A DNA stretch of 64,000 nt from Streptomyces sp. CBMA291 (GTDB lineage: Bacteria; Actinomycetota; Actinomycetes; Streptomycetales; Streptomycetaceae): assembly GCF_014596525.1 (NCBI RefSeq), contig NZ_MSJP01000079.1:62001-126000 (forward strand). The letters run 5' to 3'. The stretch's first letter is position 1, and every line of letters starts with the position of its first letter. Of this stretch, positions 35,106 through 43,382 are shown in pieces. The position numbers and the translations under genes were made by a program. The notes beneath the pieces were generated by a model. It made no database searches, was not told the DNA's origin, and saw only the letters and a program-made list of their open reading frames with translations.

Positions 35106-36266
35106 GTGGAAGAAGTCTGGAAGGGCGTCGACCGTTTTCTCGACGAATACGTACGGGTGCGATCCGACGACCGGGTGATCCTCGCGTACACCCCCGACAG
35201 TCGTGAGGCGGCAGCCTGGGTGCTCGCCACCCTCACGGCACGGCACATCCGGACCGACGCCCTCGCCATGGCCCCGATCGAGGACGAAGGGTTCCCCCGG
35301 CGCCTCGCCGCCGTGCTGCCGTCCCCGGAGCAACTGACAGGTCGGCTGGTGGTCATCACGGCGGAACGGGACACCATGTCGCACACGCAGGTGTTCCGCC
35401 AGGCGCTCGGCGCGTACGACAAGGACTCCTGGGTCGTCGCCCGGATGATCAGTTCCTCCGAGGAGTTCTTCACCCACGGCATGCGCATGGGCGCGGAAGA
35501 ATTGTCCCGCCGTAATACCGCCGTTCTCGAACGTCTTGTCGACGCCCGGAAGTTACGTGTCACCACACCGTCCGGAAGCGATCTCGCGATCGATCTCGAC
35601 CCCGAGTACCGCTGGCTCAGCAACCGGGGTGCCTATCGTCCCGGCGGATTCATGGTCATGCCGCCCGGCGAGGTCGCCACGTATCCCCACGCGGTGAATG
35701 GAGTGCTCGTCGCCGACGGCGCATTCAACATCAATGTCTTCACCCAGCTCGACGCGCGTCTCAAGGACTCCCCGGTGACGATCGACATCGTCGACGGAAA
35801 AGCCGTCAACTACAGCACCTCCGACGCGAAACTGCGGGAGATGCTCCGACTCGTCTTCGGCACTCCGAATGCGACCCGGGTGGGTGAACTCGGCTTCGGC
35901 ACGAATGCGGGAGTACCCGAGTACGTCCCGATGAACTGCCACATCAACGAACGGCGACCCGGACTCCACCTCGGCTTCGGCCAGCACAATCAGAGCATCT
36001 ACGTCGTCGACTACCTGTGCGACCTGCACTGCGATTTCATCTGCGACGGCGGAGTCATCCACATCGACGGCGATCCGGACCCGATCGACCTGGACGACCT
36101 CACGCCCTCCGACGCCGAACACCCCTTCCTCGTGATGGACGAGGACATCGACGGCGACTGCTGCGGGCTCTGGCTGGACGATCTGCGCGCCGGACACTGC
36201 GTACCGCGCGGCTTTCCCCCGCCCGAGCACGGCCGCGCGATCCCCCGTCCGTCGGAGCGGGGGTGA
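35106..36266 (+). CDS. M29 aminopeptidase-like protein
   Basis: 386 residues from GTG with GGAGAG six bases upstream. The C-terminal half follows the M29 (thermophilic metallo-aminopeptidase) pattern: RPGGFMVMPPGEVATYPHAV, RVGELGFGTNAGVPEY, CHINERRPGLHLGFGQ and DFICDGGVIHIDGDPDP. Glu, His and Asp residues that bind the two metals in M29 enzymes seem present, but I cannot align them exactly. It could trim a leader peptide or have become a non-proteolytic partner. The stop overlaps the next start as GTGA, so the two are translationally coupled. Confidence 0.75.
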   Translation: MEEVWKGVDRFLDEYVRVRSDDRVILAYTPDSREAAAWVLATLTARHIRTDALAMAPIEDEGFPRRLAAVLPSPEQLTGRLVVITAERDTMSHTQVFRQALGAYDKDSWVVARMISSSEEFFTHGMRMGAEELSRRNTAVLERLVDARKLRVTTPSGSDLAIDLDPEYRWLSNRGAYRPGGFMVMPPGEVATYPHAVNGVLVADGAFNINVFTQLDARLKDSPVTIDIVDGKAVNYSTSDAKLREMLRLVFGTPNATRVGELGFGTNAGVPEYVPMNCHINERRPGLHLGFGQHNQSIYVVDYLCDLHCDFICDGGVIHIDGDPDPIDLDDLTPSDAEHPFLVMDEDIDGDCCGLWLDDLRAGHCVPRGFPPPEHGRAIPRPSERG

Positions 36267-37255
36267 ACGAGGTCCCCCTCTTCACCGCATTTCCCAGTCC
36301 CGCCAACGCGCGGGTCGCCCTGACCCGGTACAACCAGCGTCTCCTCGCCCGTCTACGGCGCTCCCTGGACGTCACGGCCACGGCCCTGCCCGGCGAGTCC
36401 GCGCGACTGCGCGCTCACCTGGCGGGGCTGGACCCGGGGTGGCGCCTCCCACCGGACCTCTACCTGTGGCACCACGCGCTGAGAGCGGCCCTGCGGGAGC
36501 AGAACGTCCCCAAGGCGCAGGAGTGCCTCGCCGAACTGTCCACGGCGACGGCGCACCCACTGAAGCCGGGCGACCGCTTCCTGGTGCGCTCCGTCGAGCC
36601 CGGCAGCGCCCTGGCGCAGGCCCTGGAGGAGATGTCGCTCCAGGAGCCGCCACCCGCCCCCGGACAGGGGCCGGACACGCTGCTCCTGACCCAGGCCGTG
36701 ATCGGCGCCGTACCGCAGGACGGCGACAGGGGCCTGCCTCACCTGCGCGAACACCTCGACCAGACCGTACGACTGGTGTCCGGGGCCGCCCCCGACCTGG
36801 CGGGCGAATTCCACGCGCTGATCCACGAGGTCCGGTTCTTCGAGGGCGCGAGCCCCTCCCTCTCCAGCACCCGCACCTTCGGAACGGTGTTCATCGCCGC
36901 CCCCTCCGCCGACCGCCACCCCGTGCGCTACCTCCTGGACCATCTGACCCGCGAGGTCTCCCACCATCTCCTCTTCGCCCTGGCGGACGTCGACGCGCTC
37001 CTCGACCCCGGCCACCCCACCCGGGCCGGGCAGCGCCCCCTGCACGAGTACGTCCACCAGGTCTTCGTCCTGGCCCGGCTCATCCACCTGTGGCACGCCC
37101 TCGCCGACCAGGGGGAAACCTGGGCGGCCCGGTGCCTGCACACCGACAGCCGGCGCTTCACCGAGGCGGCCCGGACCGTGACCGACTCCGCCGCCCTCAC
37201 GGCCTCCGGCCGATCGCTCCTCGACTCGTGCGTACGACTGGCGGGGCGGACCTGA
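36263..37255 (+). CDS. HExxH-type peptide-modification family protein with degenerate motif
   Basis: 330 residues from GTG, overlapping the previous stop by four bases. The N-terminus (NEVPLFTAFPSPANARVALT) and C-terminal half (FGTVFIAAPSADRHPVRYLL, RPLHEYVHQVFVLARLIHLW) resemble the HEXXH putative peptide-modification proteins, some of which are now described as 2-oxoglutarate-dependent peptide hydroxylases. At the metal site the motif reads REVSHH, so the first His is Arg. Either the second His of SHH shifts the site or the protein has lost metal binding. Family assignment is moderate. Confidence 0.6.
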   Translation: MNEVPLFTAFPSPANARVALTRYNQRLLARLRRSLDVTATALPGESARLRAHLAGLDPGWRLPPDLYLWHHALRAALREQNVPKAQECLAELSTATAHPLKPGDRFLVRSVEPGSALAQALEEMSLQEPPPAPGQGPDTLLLTQAVIGAVPQDGDRGLPHLREHLDQTVRLVSGAAPDLAGEFHALIHEVRFFEGASPSLSSTRTFGTVFIAAPSADRHPVRYLLDHLTREVSHHLLFALADVDALLDPGHPTRAGQRPLHEYVHQVFVLARLIHLWHALADQGETWAARCLHTDSRRFTEAARTVTDSAALTASGRSLLDSCVRLAGRT

Positions 37256-37272
37256 CTGCCACACCGACAGTC

Positions 37273-37611
37273 TCAAGAAATGATGAACGAAAGGAGGCGC
37301 GCGTCCTCCAGAAGGTCGGTCATCGCCAGCTCCTCAGCCAAGGCCTGCATGGTGCCGTACTCCGCCAGGGTGATGCGAAGGTCGAAATACCGAATGATCT
37401 GGCACAAGTCGTCCAACGCGAGTTCCGGTTCGGCATGCTCGACCGCCCCGGCGGTGGACCGCAGGGCGCGGTGCGCCGGATGGACAGGACCGACCCGGGC
37501 GCGCAGGGCCGCCACGACACTGCCGAGGCTGTCGCTCGCATCCCAAACAGCCCGTTGGGCATCAGTCGCCGACAACGGCGGAATCTTCGGACCCAGACGA
37601 CTCACACCCAA
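37273..37611 (-). pseudogene. Possible ferritin-like DUF892 (YciE) remnant
   Basis: 112-residue frame. The end, CQIIRYFDLRITLAEYGTMQ then ALAEELAMTDLLEDARLL, aligns by eye with the last helices of DUF892 proteins (…EHYEIAAYGT…ALAE.LG), but the Glu/His metal ligands are missing. The first half has no similarity I recognise. It converges on the peptide operon with 17 bases between. It may be a decayed gene or a real small protein. Confidence 0.35.
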
Positions 37612-37669
37612 ACCAACGGCAAACCTCAGACTCAGGTCACCAGCCGACGTCTACGACAGTGTGACGGTG

Positions 37670-37790
37670 CCGATCGAAGGCGCCCTACATCAATACCGGG
37701 CTCATCGTTTCACACCGCAAACGCCCCGGCCAGGCTCTGCCGCCCGAAAGGTCCGGGCCCGTGTCGCGGGCGGCCTCCGCGGCTGCCTCA
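37670..37790 (+). pseudogene. IS5-type transposase C-terminal remnant
   Basis: PYINTGLIVSHRKRPGQALP and, in the next frame, AARKVRARVAGGL match the …LIVPHRRRAGQELPDW…RARVEH… region of a Streptomyces DDE transposase. Frameshifted and lacking both ends. Confidence 0.45.
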
Positions 37791-38105
37791 CCGGGTCCAG
37801 TTACGGACCCGGACGGCCCGTTCGGGAATCGTGTGCGGGATACCGCGGCGCCGGAGCCGGGCGCCGATCACCTTCGAGCTGTAGCCCTTGTCGCTCAGGA
37901 TATGGACGCGGGACCGTCCGAGTCCTGGGCGGGGCACCCGGATCGCTTCCAGCACGGCGGTGGACCGGGTGCAGCCGTTGGTGTCGCCACCCGTGACGAC
38001 GAAGCCGAGGGGACGGCCCCGGCCGTCGCAGACCAGACGGATCTTGCTGGCCCGGCCCGGGTTGCCGGTGATCCTGCCATGTCTTCCATGCGACCCGAAT
38101 TCCGT
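37788..38105 (-). pseudogene. IS5-family transposase fragment
   Basis: HGRITGNPGRASKIRLVCDG, RGRPLGFVVTGGDTNGC, LGRSRVHILSDKGYSSKVIG and RRRGIPHTIPERAVRVRNW follow the central part of an IS5 transposase, including the second catalytic Asp in SDKGYSS. The N-terminal third and the end with the catalytic Glu are missing. It abuts the plus-strand transposase remnant, so two IS copies were broken into each other here. Confidence 0.7.
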
Positions 38106-38182
38106 TGCGGTGGTCACTCTCACCAAGAGAGTGCGACGAACCAGAACGGAACGAGGACCACGAAGCTCGCGACCGGAATGGC

Positions 38183-38644
38183 TCAGCGGTGTCCAATCGG
38201 CACATACCTCTTCTTGGTCACCTTCCGTCCACCGGCATTCCGTACGGTAACGGGCTCGCTTCCTCGCCCCCTCGTAGCCCTGAGGCAATCCGCTCCGGAG
38301 AGCAGTGCGAAGGAGGGGAAGGCGGAGAGGGAAAATATCAACGAGGCTTCGAATGGGACGAGTTCGACGTAGTCCAGGAACATTCCAACGAGGCACCCGG
38401 ACGCGGAGAGAAGGGTCCAGAAGGCCGCCGAGAACCCGAAGATCTCGCGCGCGTTCACAGGCCCACAGCTACCTCGCTGTGCGAGCCGGATCCAGGTCAC
38501 CAGGTCGGCCTGGTACCCGACGGAGTTCCGGCCCTTCTCGGACCGGGCCAGGACGAAACGGAACGTGGGCTGGGTGACCGCTATGGGTGCTCTCTCGATC
38601 CGGTCGACGAGACGGCCGACGGACCGCGCGGAACCTTTCTGCAT
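38183..38644 (-). CDS. Two-TM membrane protein of unknown family
   Basis: 153 residues from ATG, with AAGGAAAG nine bases upstream. A soluble N-terminal half (RSVGRLVDRIERAPIAVTQP) is followed by two hydrophobic segments, FGFSAAFWTLLSASGCLVGM and VPFEASLIFSLSAFPSFALL. GC is lower than in core genes. The FLDYVELV segment is also seen, with matching DNA, in a fragment near 48020, which suggests an accessory family. Function unknown. Confidence 0.55.
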   Translation of the reverse strand: MQKGSARSVGRLVDRIERAPIAVTQPTFRFVLARSEKGRNSVGYQADLVTWIRLAQRGSCGPVNAREIFGFSAAFWTLLSASGCLVGMFLDYVELVPFEASLIFSLSAFPSFALLSGADCLRATRGRGSEPVTVRNAGGRKVTKKRYVPIGHR

Positions 38645-38769
38645 CTGGGGTCGCTTTCCTTACGAGGGAGAGGTTTCCCTCCGGTTGTGGATCGGTGCTC
38701 TGGGGTGGCGGCGGGCGTGGAGGTGTTCCGGCGAGTAGTGCCGGAAGTTCTTTCGTGGCCTCAGACCGA

Positions 38770-38985
38770 CTACCTCCTCTGCGGAAACCGCCGGTAGTGG
38801 TTGGCGACGAGACGACGCAGGTCGGCCTCGGCGGGCTCGTCACCACAGAGTTCAAGCTTCACTTGATGCGGCTCACCCGTCATGCGCAACGGTCTGGCCA
38901 GAGCGTCGAACCCGCAGGCGTACTCGTCGGGCATCTCCCACCACGCCTCGGCGGACGCCTGATCCTGGCACCCAGGCCAGTGAGC
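38770..38985 (-). other. Conserved-looking reading frame without clear start
   Basis: The frame reads DQASAEAWWEMPDEYACGFD, PHQVKLELCGDEPAEADLRR and LVANHYRRFPQRR to a TAG at 38770. Amino-acid composition is protein-like and unlike a shadow frame. The only ATG is internal (38934). It may be a truncated gene whose N-terminus was lost, beside the divergent SMI1/KNR4 gene. Confidence 0.4.
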
Positions 38986-39020
38986 AGGTAGTTTACGGGA
39001 CGACAGAGAGAAGAGTTCGC

Positions 39021-39632
39021 ATGGACTCCCGGATCATCCGCATCCGACGCAAACTGGCCAAAGTGCCCTACGCCGCACTGCGAAGCCACTCCTTCGGTGA
39101 AGAGAAGCACCGGTTCCGCCTCGAACCCCCGCTGCCGGGTATGAGGGTCGCCGAGTTCGAGGCCGACCACCACATCGAACTGCCCGATCCCTACCGCAGC
39201 TTCCTGACCACACTCGGCGGGGGCGGAGCATCGCCTTTCTACGGCCTGCTGCCGTTGCGGTCATGCCGACTGTTCACGATGGACGACCAAGGCGAGCCCG
39301 GCAGCTCTCGGGGGTTCACGTTCGTCGACCGCCCGCCTCACCGAGGTGACCTGTTCCTGCACATCATCGAGGCAGGGTGCACCGACCTGGTGCTTCTCGG
39401 CATCACCGGTCCCCTGACGGGCCGCGTCGTCACCGGAAACGCCGACGGCTTCCGGGGCCCCGACGTCTCGTCGGCCACCGACTTCCTGGCCTGGTACGAA
39501 CGCTGGCTCGACCACCTGCTCGCTGGGCGCGACAACCGTGACCTGGAACTGACCTCACCAGCCCTGCGAGCGCCGGTAGACCGCATCCTGAGGCAGCACC
39601 GAGACCGGACCCGAAAGGTCCATGCCTCGTAG
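39021..39632 (+). CDS. SMI1/KNR4 family protein (immunity type)
   Basis: 203 residues from ATG with GAGAGAAGAG upstream. The N-terminal SMI1/KNR4 pattern is clear: LPGMRVAEFEADHHIELPDP, YRSFLTTLGGGGASPFYGLL, and then a LFLHIIEAGCTDLVLLGITG block with the family's G.C....L...G motif. The C-terminus has DFLAWYERWLDHLLAG. In bacteria these proteins mostly protect against polymorphic toxins. No toxin is beside it. Confidence 0.85.
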   Translation: MDSRIIRIRRKLAKVPYAALRSHSFGEEKHRFRLEPPLPGMRVAEFEADHHIELPDPYRSFLTTLGGGGASPFYGLLPLRSCRLFTMDDQGEPGSSRGFTFVDRPPHRGDLFLHIIEAGCTDLVLLGITGPLTGRVVTGNADGFRGPDVSSATDFLAWYERWLDHLLAGRDNRDLELTSPALRAPVDRILRQHRDRTRKVHAS

Positions 39633-39681
39633 GACGCCGACGTCTCTTCGATCGCGCCACCGATCATGGAGTAGCCCGTGG

Positions 39682-40032
39682 GTGCGCTACCGCGATGTCC
39701 CGCGCGTGTCAGGACCCGCAAACGCAGCCATCCGTTGCTTGGAACGCGAGCGGCTGGTACCTGGGATCGTCGCCACGGCCGTGAGCGTGTGGTCCGCCCG
39801 AGTCCACGGGACCCAGCGACGTTGGAAGCCATGGGAGGCCGAATTCATCTGCGCCTGCTGCGGCGAAGGCTGGGCCCGCGACAAGCTCGAAGAGACTGTC
39901 CTCATGCTTCCGCCCCGAGCCTCGGTCGAGCTACGAGCACGGGTCGACGATTTGGACTCGGTGTTGCTGCGGCGGACCCATCACGAACCACAGGCGGTTT
40001 CCGAAGTGGCCTGGTGGCACCGCAGGTTCTGA
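39682..40032 (+). CDS. Small conserved Streptomyces protein, unknown function
   Basis: About 116 residues from the chosen GTG (RYRDVPRVSGPANAAIRCLE); GGAG lies ten bases upstream. Contains a CACCGEGW motif, RASVELRARVDDLDSVLLRR and the ending AVSEVAWWHRRF, a tail common in small Streptomyces proteins of unknown role. The YcaO remnant starts immediately after the stop. Confidence 0.6.
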   Translation: MRYRDVPRVSGPANAAIRCLERERLVPGIVATAVSVWSARVHGTQRRWKPWEAEFICACCGEGWARDKLEETVLMLPPRASVELRARVDDLDSVLLRRTHHEPQAVSEVAWWHRRF

Positions 40033-40035
40033 TCG

Positions 40036-40450
40036 CGGGAGCGGATCGACCAGGCGACCCTGGAGGACGAGGAGATCCGCTTCGTCCTGGACAGGGTGGC
40101 ACGACTCGGCCACCGCATGCGGCTGTTCGACATGCGCGTCGACGTCCCGGTGCCCGCCGTGATGGCGGTCGTCGAACGTCTGGACGGCGGCCTCGGCACG
40201 CCGTGCTTCGCCGTCGGCGCCGGCCTGGACCCGGTGGGGCGGTGCGCGCTGCCATCGCGGAGACGGCGTCCTGCCTCCCGGGGATGGACGAGCGGGTCGA
40301 GGCGAAGCTGCCGGCCCTGCGCGAGATGGCCGCCGACTACAGCAAGGTGCACGAGTTCACGCACCACGCCCTGCTGTACGGCCTGTCGGAGACGGCCTCG
40401 ACGGCCGACTCTCCTGCTGAACGCGGCGCCACCGAGGTCGATGGACGAGC
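40036..40450 (+). pseudogene. Frameshifted YcaO-domain remnant
   Basis: Three frames in order follow the C-terminal half of a TOMM-type YcaO protein: IDQATLEDEEIRFVLDRVAR and LGHRMRLFDMRVDVPVPAVM, then AAIAETASCLPGMDERVEAK with FTHHALLYGL, then LLNAAPPRSMDEL. At least two frameshifts break it and the N-terminal ATP-binding part is missing. YcaO enzymes install azolines, thioamides or amidines in RiPPs. This is debris of such a pathway. Confidence 0.65.
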
Positions 40451-40578
40451 TGTACGGGCGTGGCTCGCGGCGCCGTCTCGGTCTCCGGTCCGCTGACCGC
40501 GAGCGTGGCAATGGTGGCCTATGTGGTGGTGTGCCTCGCTTTTTCCACGATGCTCGTCTCACGTCGCGACGTGAACTG
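40450..40578 (+). pseudogene. C-terminal fragment of an ABC-2 type permease
   Basis: The frame GAVSVSGPLTASVAMVAYVV then VCLAFSTMLVSRRDVN ends at a TGA at 40578. A final membrane helix followed by a short ..RRDV tail is the usual end of ABC-2 permeases. It directly follows the YcaO remnant, as transporters often do in RiPP clusters. Confidence 0.4.
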
Positions 40579-40707
40579 AACGGACTACGGCCGGTGTTCA
40601 CTCCTTCCGGTAACGGTGACCGCCTCACCGTTACGGCCCTCACCCCGGCTCGTTAGGTAAAAGCACTCATCGAGCCAGGCCCTGGACCGACGGGCCGTAC
40701 AAGACAG

Positions 40708-41250
40708 GTGACCGACATGCGCACTGAGGCTGCCAAGCGGATCGAGCTGGTCTTCACCCTCTTCGACGCCAACGGCAACGGAGTCATCGACTCCGGCGAC
40801 TTCGATCTCATGACAGAACGTGTGCTGGAGGCGGCGGTCGCGTCGGACGCCGACGCCCAGAAGGGCATCCGGACCGCGTTCCAGCGCTACTGGACGACGC
40901 TGGCCACCGAACTGGACGCCAACGGCGACGGAGTGATCACCGTGGACGAGTTCCGCCCCTTCGTGCTCGACCCCCAGCGTTTCGGCCCCACGGTCACCGA
41001 GTTCGCCGAGGCGCTCTCCGCACTCGGCGACCCCGACGGGGACGGTCTGATCGAGCGCCCCCTCTTCCTGTCGCTGATGACGGCGATCGGCTTCGAGGAG
41101 CCCAACATCCACGCCCTCTTCGACGCCTTCGGCCCGGATGCCGAGGACCGCATCACCGTGGACGCGTGGGCCGTCGGCATCAAGGAGTACTACGCTCCGG
41201 ACCTGGCCGGGATCCCCGGCGACCGGCTGGTGGGCGCCCCGGCCGCCTGA
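40708..41250 (+). CDS. EF-hand calcium-binding protein
   Basis: 180 residues; GTG at 40708 or ATG at 40717, the latter with AGGTG six bases upstream. Three canonical EF loops are visible: DANGNGVIDSGDF, DANGDGVITVDEF and DPDGDGLIERPLF. A fourth is degenerate (FGPDAEDRITVDAW). This is a calmodulin-like or calerythrin-type cytosolic calcium sensor/buffer, as in several Streptomyces. It stands alone and ends in a clean terminator. Confidence 0.9.
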   Translation: MTDMRTEAAKRIELVFTLFDANGNGVIDSGDFDLMTERVLEAAVASDADAQKGIRTAFQRYWTTLATELDANGDGVITVDEFRPFVLDPQRFGPTVTEFAEALSALGDPDGDGLIERPLFLSLMTAIGFEEPNIHALFDAFGPDAEDRITVDAWAVGIKEYYAPDLAGIPGDRLVGAPAA

Positions 41251-41282
41251 CACGGCCCGGTAGCACGTGTTCCCGGGCCGTG
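41251..41282. terminator. Hairpin terminator between convergent genes
   Basis: CACGGCCCGG (41251-41260) pairs perfectly with 41273-41282. It begins directly after the EF-hand stop and ends 32 bases before the methyltransferase stop on the other strand. Confidence 0.85.
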
Positions 41283-41313
41283 GCGTCCACCGGGGCGTGT
41301 CGGCCCGGCGGAC

Positions 41314-42273
41314 TCACGCCCCGGGCTTACGGGCGAAGACCCACCGGTTGCCCTCCAAGGCGTCGTTCGACTCGGGGAGGGGACCGCGTCCGTGCCGACG
41401 GCTGAAGTCGAACGGCGTGTGCATCGCCGTGGACCAGCCCCTGGCCGTCAGGCGCCCCGTCGAGTCGGGGCGCGGCCCCAGGTCGAAGAGGCCGAGCAGG
41501 TCGATGCCGATCTGCTCCCGCGTCGCCGCGTAGAGGGGGCTGTCGCGGTACGCCAGCAGGTCCTTCTCCAGCTTGGCCTCGAAGGCCAGGGCGCTGCCAC
41601 CGGTGGTCAGCCGGTCCACCGTGTCGACGAGGTACGTCTCGGCGGGGCCCGGCAGGTAGAAGAGCAGCCCCTCGGCCAGCCAGACGCTCGGTGCGGCCGG
41701 ATTGTAGCCGGTGGAGGTCAGCGCGGTGGCCCAATCCGCGCGCAGATCGACGGGGACGGGAACGCGCTTCGCCCTCGGCGCGGCCGCCAGGTCCGTGAGC
41801 ACCCGCTGCTTGAAGGCCAGCACACCCGCCCTGTCGACCTCGAAGACCACGCAGTCGGACGGCAGGTCCAGCCGGAAGGCCCGCGTGTCCAGCCCCACGC
41901 CCAGCAGGACCACTTGACGCACGCCCTCGTGGACCGACCCGAGGACGAAGTCGTCGAGGACCCGGGTCCGCAGCCCGAAGTAGCGGGCGAACCTGCCCCA
42001 CAGCGGGTTGTCGTCGCCTTCCGGGACCTGCTCGATGCGTACCGGCCAGTCCGCGGATGCCGGGGCCGCGCGGACGAAGTGTTCGGCGTGGACGTCCTGG
42101 GCGAGGCTGTCGTGGCGGTGGGTCTCGATCGCACGGGCCGCGGCGACCAGGAGGGCGGTCAGCCCCACCCCGCCGTCCACGCCTTCCGCGTCGGCCCGCC
42201 GGGTCCCGGCGTCGGCCCGGTCCCCTCCGGCGGCGGGACGGGGGAATTCCACGGGGGTGTCGGGGTCGCTCAT
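41314..42273 (-). CDS. LCMT/PPM-like SAM-dependent methyltransferase
   Basis: 319 residues from ATG. The N-terminus GLTALLVAAARAIETHRHDS is typical of the TIGR00027-type family. The SAM motif is VVLLGVGLDTRAFRLDLP, the acidic loop is CVVFEVDRAGVLAFK, and a SVWLAEGLLFYLPGPAETYL post-motif follows. Relatives of this fold methylate carboxyl groups (LCMT, PpmA-type) or polyketides. The ATG overlaps the stop of the alcohol dehydrogenase as ATGA, so it is the last gene of the furan-type operon. Confidence 0.85.
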   Translation of the reverse strand: MSDPDTPVEFPRPAAGGDRADAGTRRADAEGVDGGVGLTALLVAAARAIETHRHDSLAQDVHAEHFVRAAPASADWPVRIEQVPEGDDNPLWGRFARYFGLRTRVLDDFVLGSVHEGVRQVVLLGVGLDTRAFRLDLPSDCVVFEVDRAGVLAFKQRVLTDLAAAPRAKRVPVPVDLRADWATALTSTGYNPAAPSVWLAEGLLFYLPGPAETYLVDTVDRLTTGGSALAFEAKLEKDLLAYRDSPLYAATREQIGIDLLGLFDLGPRPDSTGRLTARGWSTAMHTPFDFSRRHGRGPLPESNDALEGNRWVFARKPGA

Positions 42274-43382
42274 CGGTCCCTCTTCTCTGGCAGGAGGACG
42301 GGTTTGACCACACGGCCGGCGTCGCAGTCGCGTTCGGCCTCGTTGATGTCGGCCAGCGGATAGGTGCGGATCAACTGGTCGAAGGGGAAGCGGCCGGTCT
42401 GCCACAGGCCGGTGAGCCGGGGTATCAGCAGCGCCGGTACCGCGTCGCCTTCGCAGATGTGGCGGATGGCGCGGCCCCGGTCGAGGGTGCCCGGTTCGAG
42501 CGGTAGCGGGGTGTGGAGGCGCGCCACGAGGCCGAGGGTGCCGGTGGGGCGCAGCGCGTGGAGCGCGTCGTTGATCAGCGGGGCCGAGGCCGTGGTGTCG
42601 AGGGCGTACTGGGCTCCGCCGTCGGTCAGTCGGCGGATCCGCTCGGGCAGTCCGTGCGATCCGGCGGCCAGCGGGATCGCACCGAACCGTTCGGCCAGTT
42701 CCAGCCGTCGCGGATGCCGGTCGACGGCCACGGTCCGCAGTCCGGCGGCGGTGGCCGCCATCACGGCGGCCAGGCCGACCGCTCCCGCGCCGAGGACCGC
42801 GAGGGTGTCGCCGGGGCGTGCAGCGAAGGTGTTCAGTACGGCTCCGGCACCGGTGAGGAAGCCGCAGCCGAGCGGCCCGAGCAGTTCGAGCGGCAGGGCG
42901 GGGTCCACCCGGACGGCGTTGCGGGCCCGGACGAGCGCGTACGCGGCGAAGGAGGACTGGCCGAACCAACGGGGAGCCAGCGCCCTTCCGGTCGCGTCGG
43001 CGAGTCGGGGTGCTTCCTCCTCGCGCCCGCCGAAGAGGTTGAGGGAGGCGAAGGAGTCGCAGTAGGCGGGGGCGGCGGAGCGGCAGTTCCGGCAGTGTCC
43101 GCAGGAGTCGAAGCTCAGCACGACGTGGTCGCCGACGTCGAGGTCGAGGTCGAGGCCGCCTCCCGTCGCCACCACGACCCCGGCGCCCTCGTGGCCGAGA
43201 ACCGCCGGCAGCGGGCTGCGGCCGGCTGATCGCCGTACCGCGAGATCCGTACGGCACATCCCGGCCCCCGCGATCTCGACCAGGATCTCGCCGGGGCCGG
43301 GCTCCGTGCTCAGTACCACCTCCTCGACCGTGAACGGGTCCTCGTACGAACGCAGCACGGCCGCCTCGAACCTCGCGGTCAC
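42270..43382 (-). CDS. Zinc-dependent alcohol dehydrogenase (MDR, class III-like)
   Basis: 370 residues from GTG, which overlaps the upstream aldehyde-dehydrogenase stop (GTGA). Catalytic zinc residues are in AGAGMCRTDLAV and AVLGHEGAGVV. The structural zinc cysteines are in CGHCRNCRSAAPAYC. The Rossmann part has LAVLGAGAVGLAAVMAATAA. It is close to aryl-alcohol and formaldehyde-type dehydrogenases. In this operon a furanmethanol or its aldehyde is the likely substrate, by inference. Confidence 0.9.
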   Translation of the reverse strand: MTARFEAAVLRSYEDPFTVEEVVLSTEPGPGEILVEIAGAGMCRTDLAVRRSAGRSPLPAVLGHEGAGVVVATGGGLDLDLDVGDHVVLSFDSCGHCRNCRSAAPAYCDSFASLNLFGGREEEAPRLADATGRALAPRWFGQSSFAAYALVRARNAVRVDPALPLELLGPLGCGFLTGAGAVLNTFAARPGDTLAVLGAGAVGLAAVMAATAAGLRTVAVDRHPRRLELAERFGAIPLAAGSHGLPERIRRLTDGGAQYALDTTASAPLINDALHALRPTGTLGLVARLHTPLPLEPGTLDRGRAIRHICEGDAVPALLIPRLTGLWQTGRFPFDQLIRTYPLADINEAERDCDAGRVVKPVLLPEKRDR

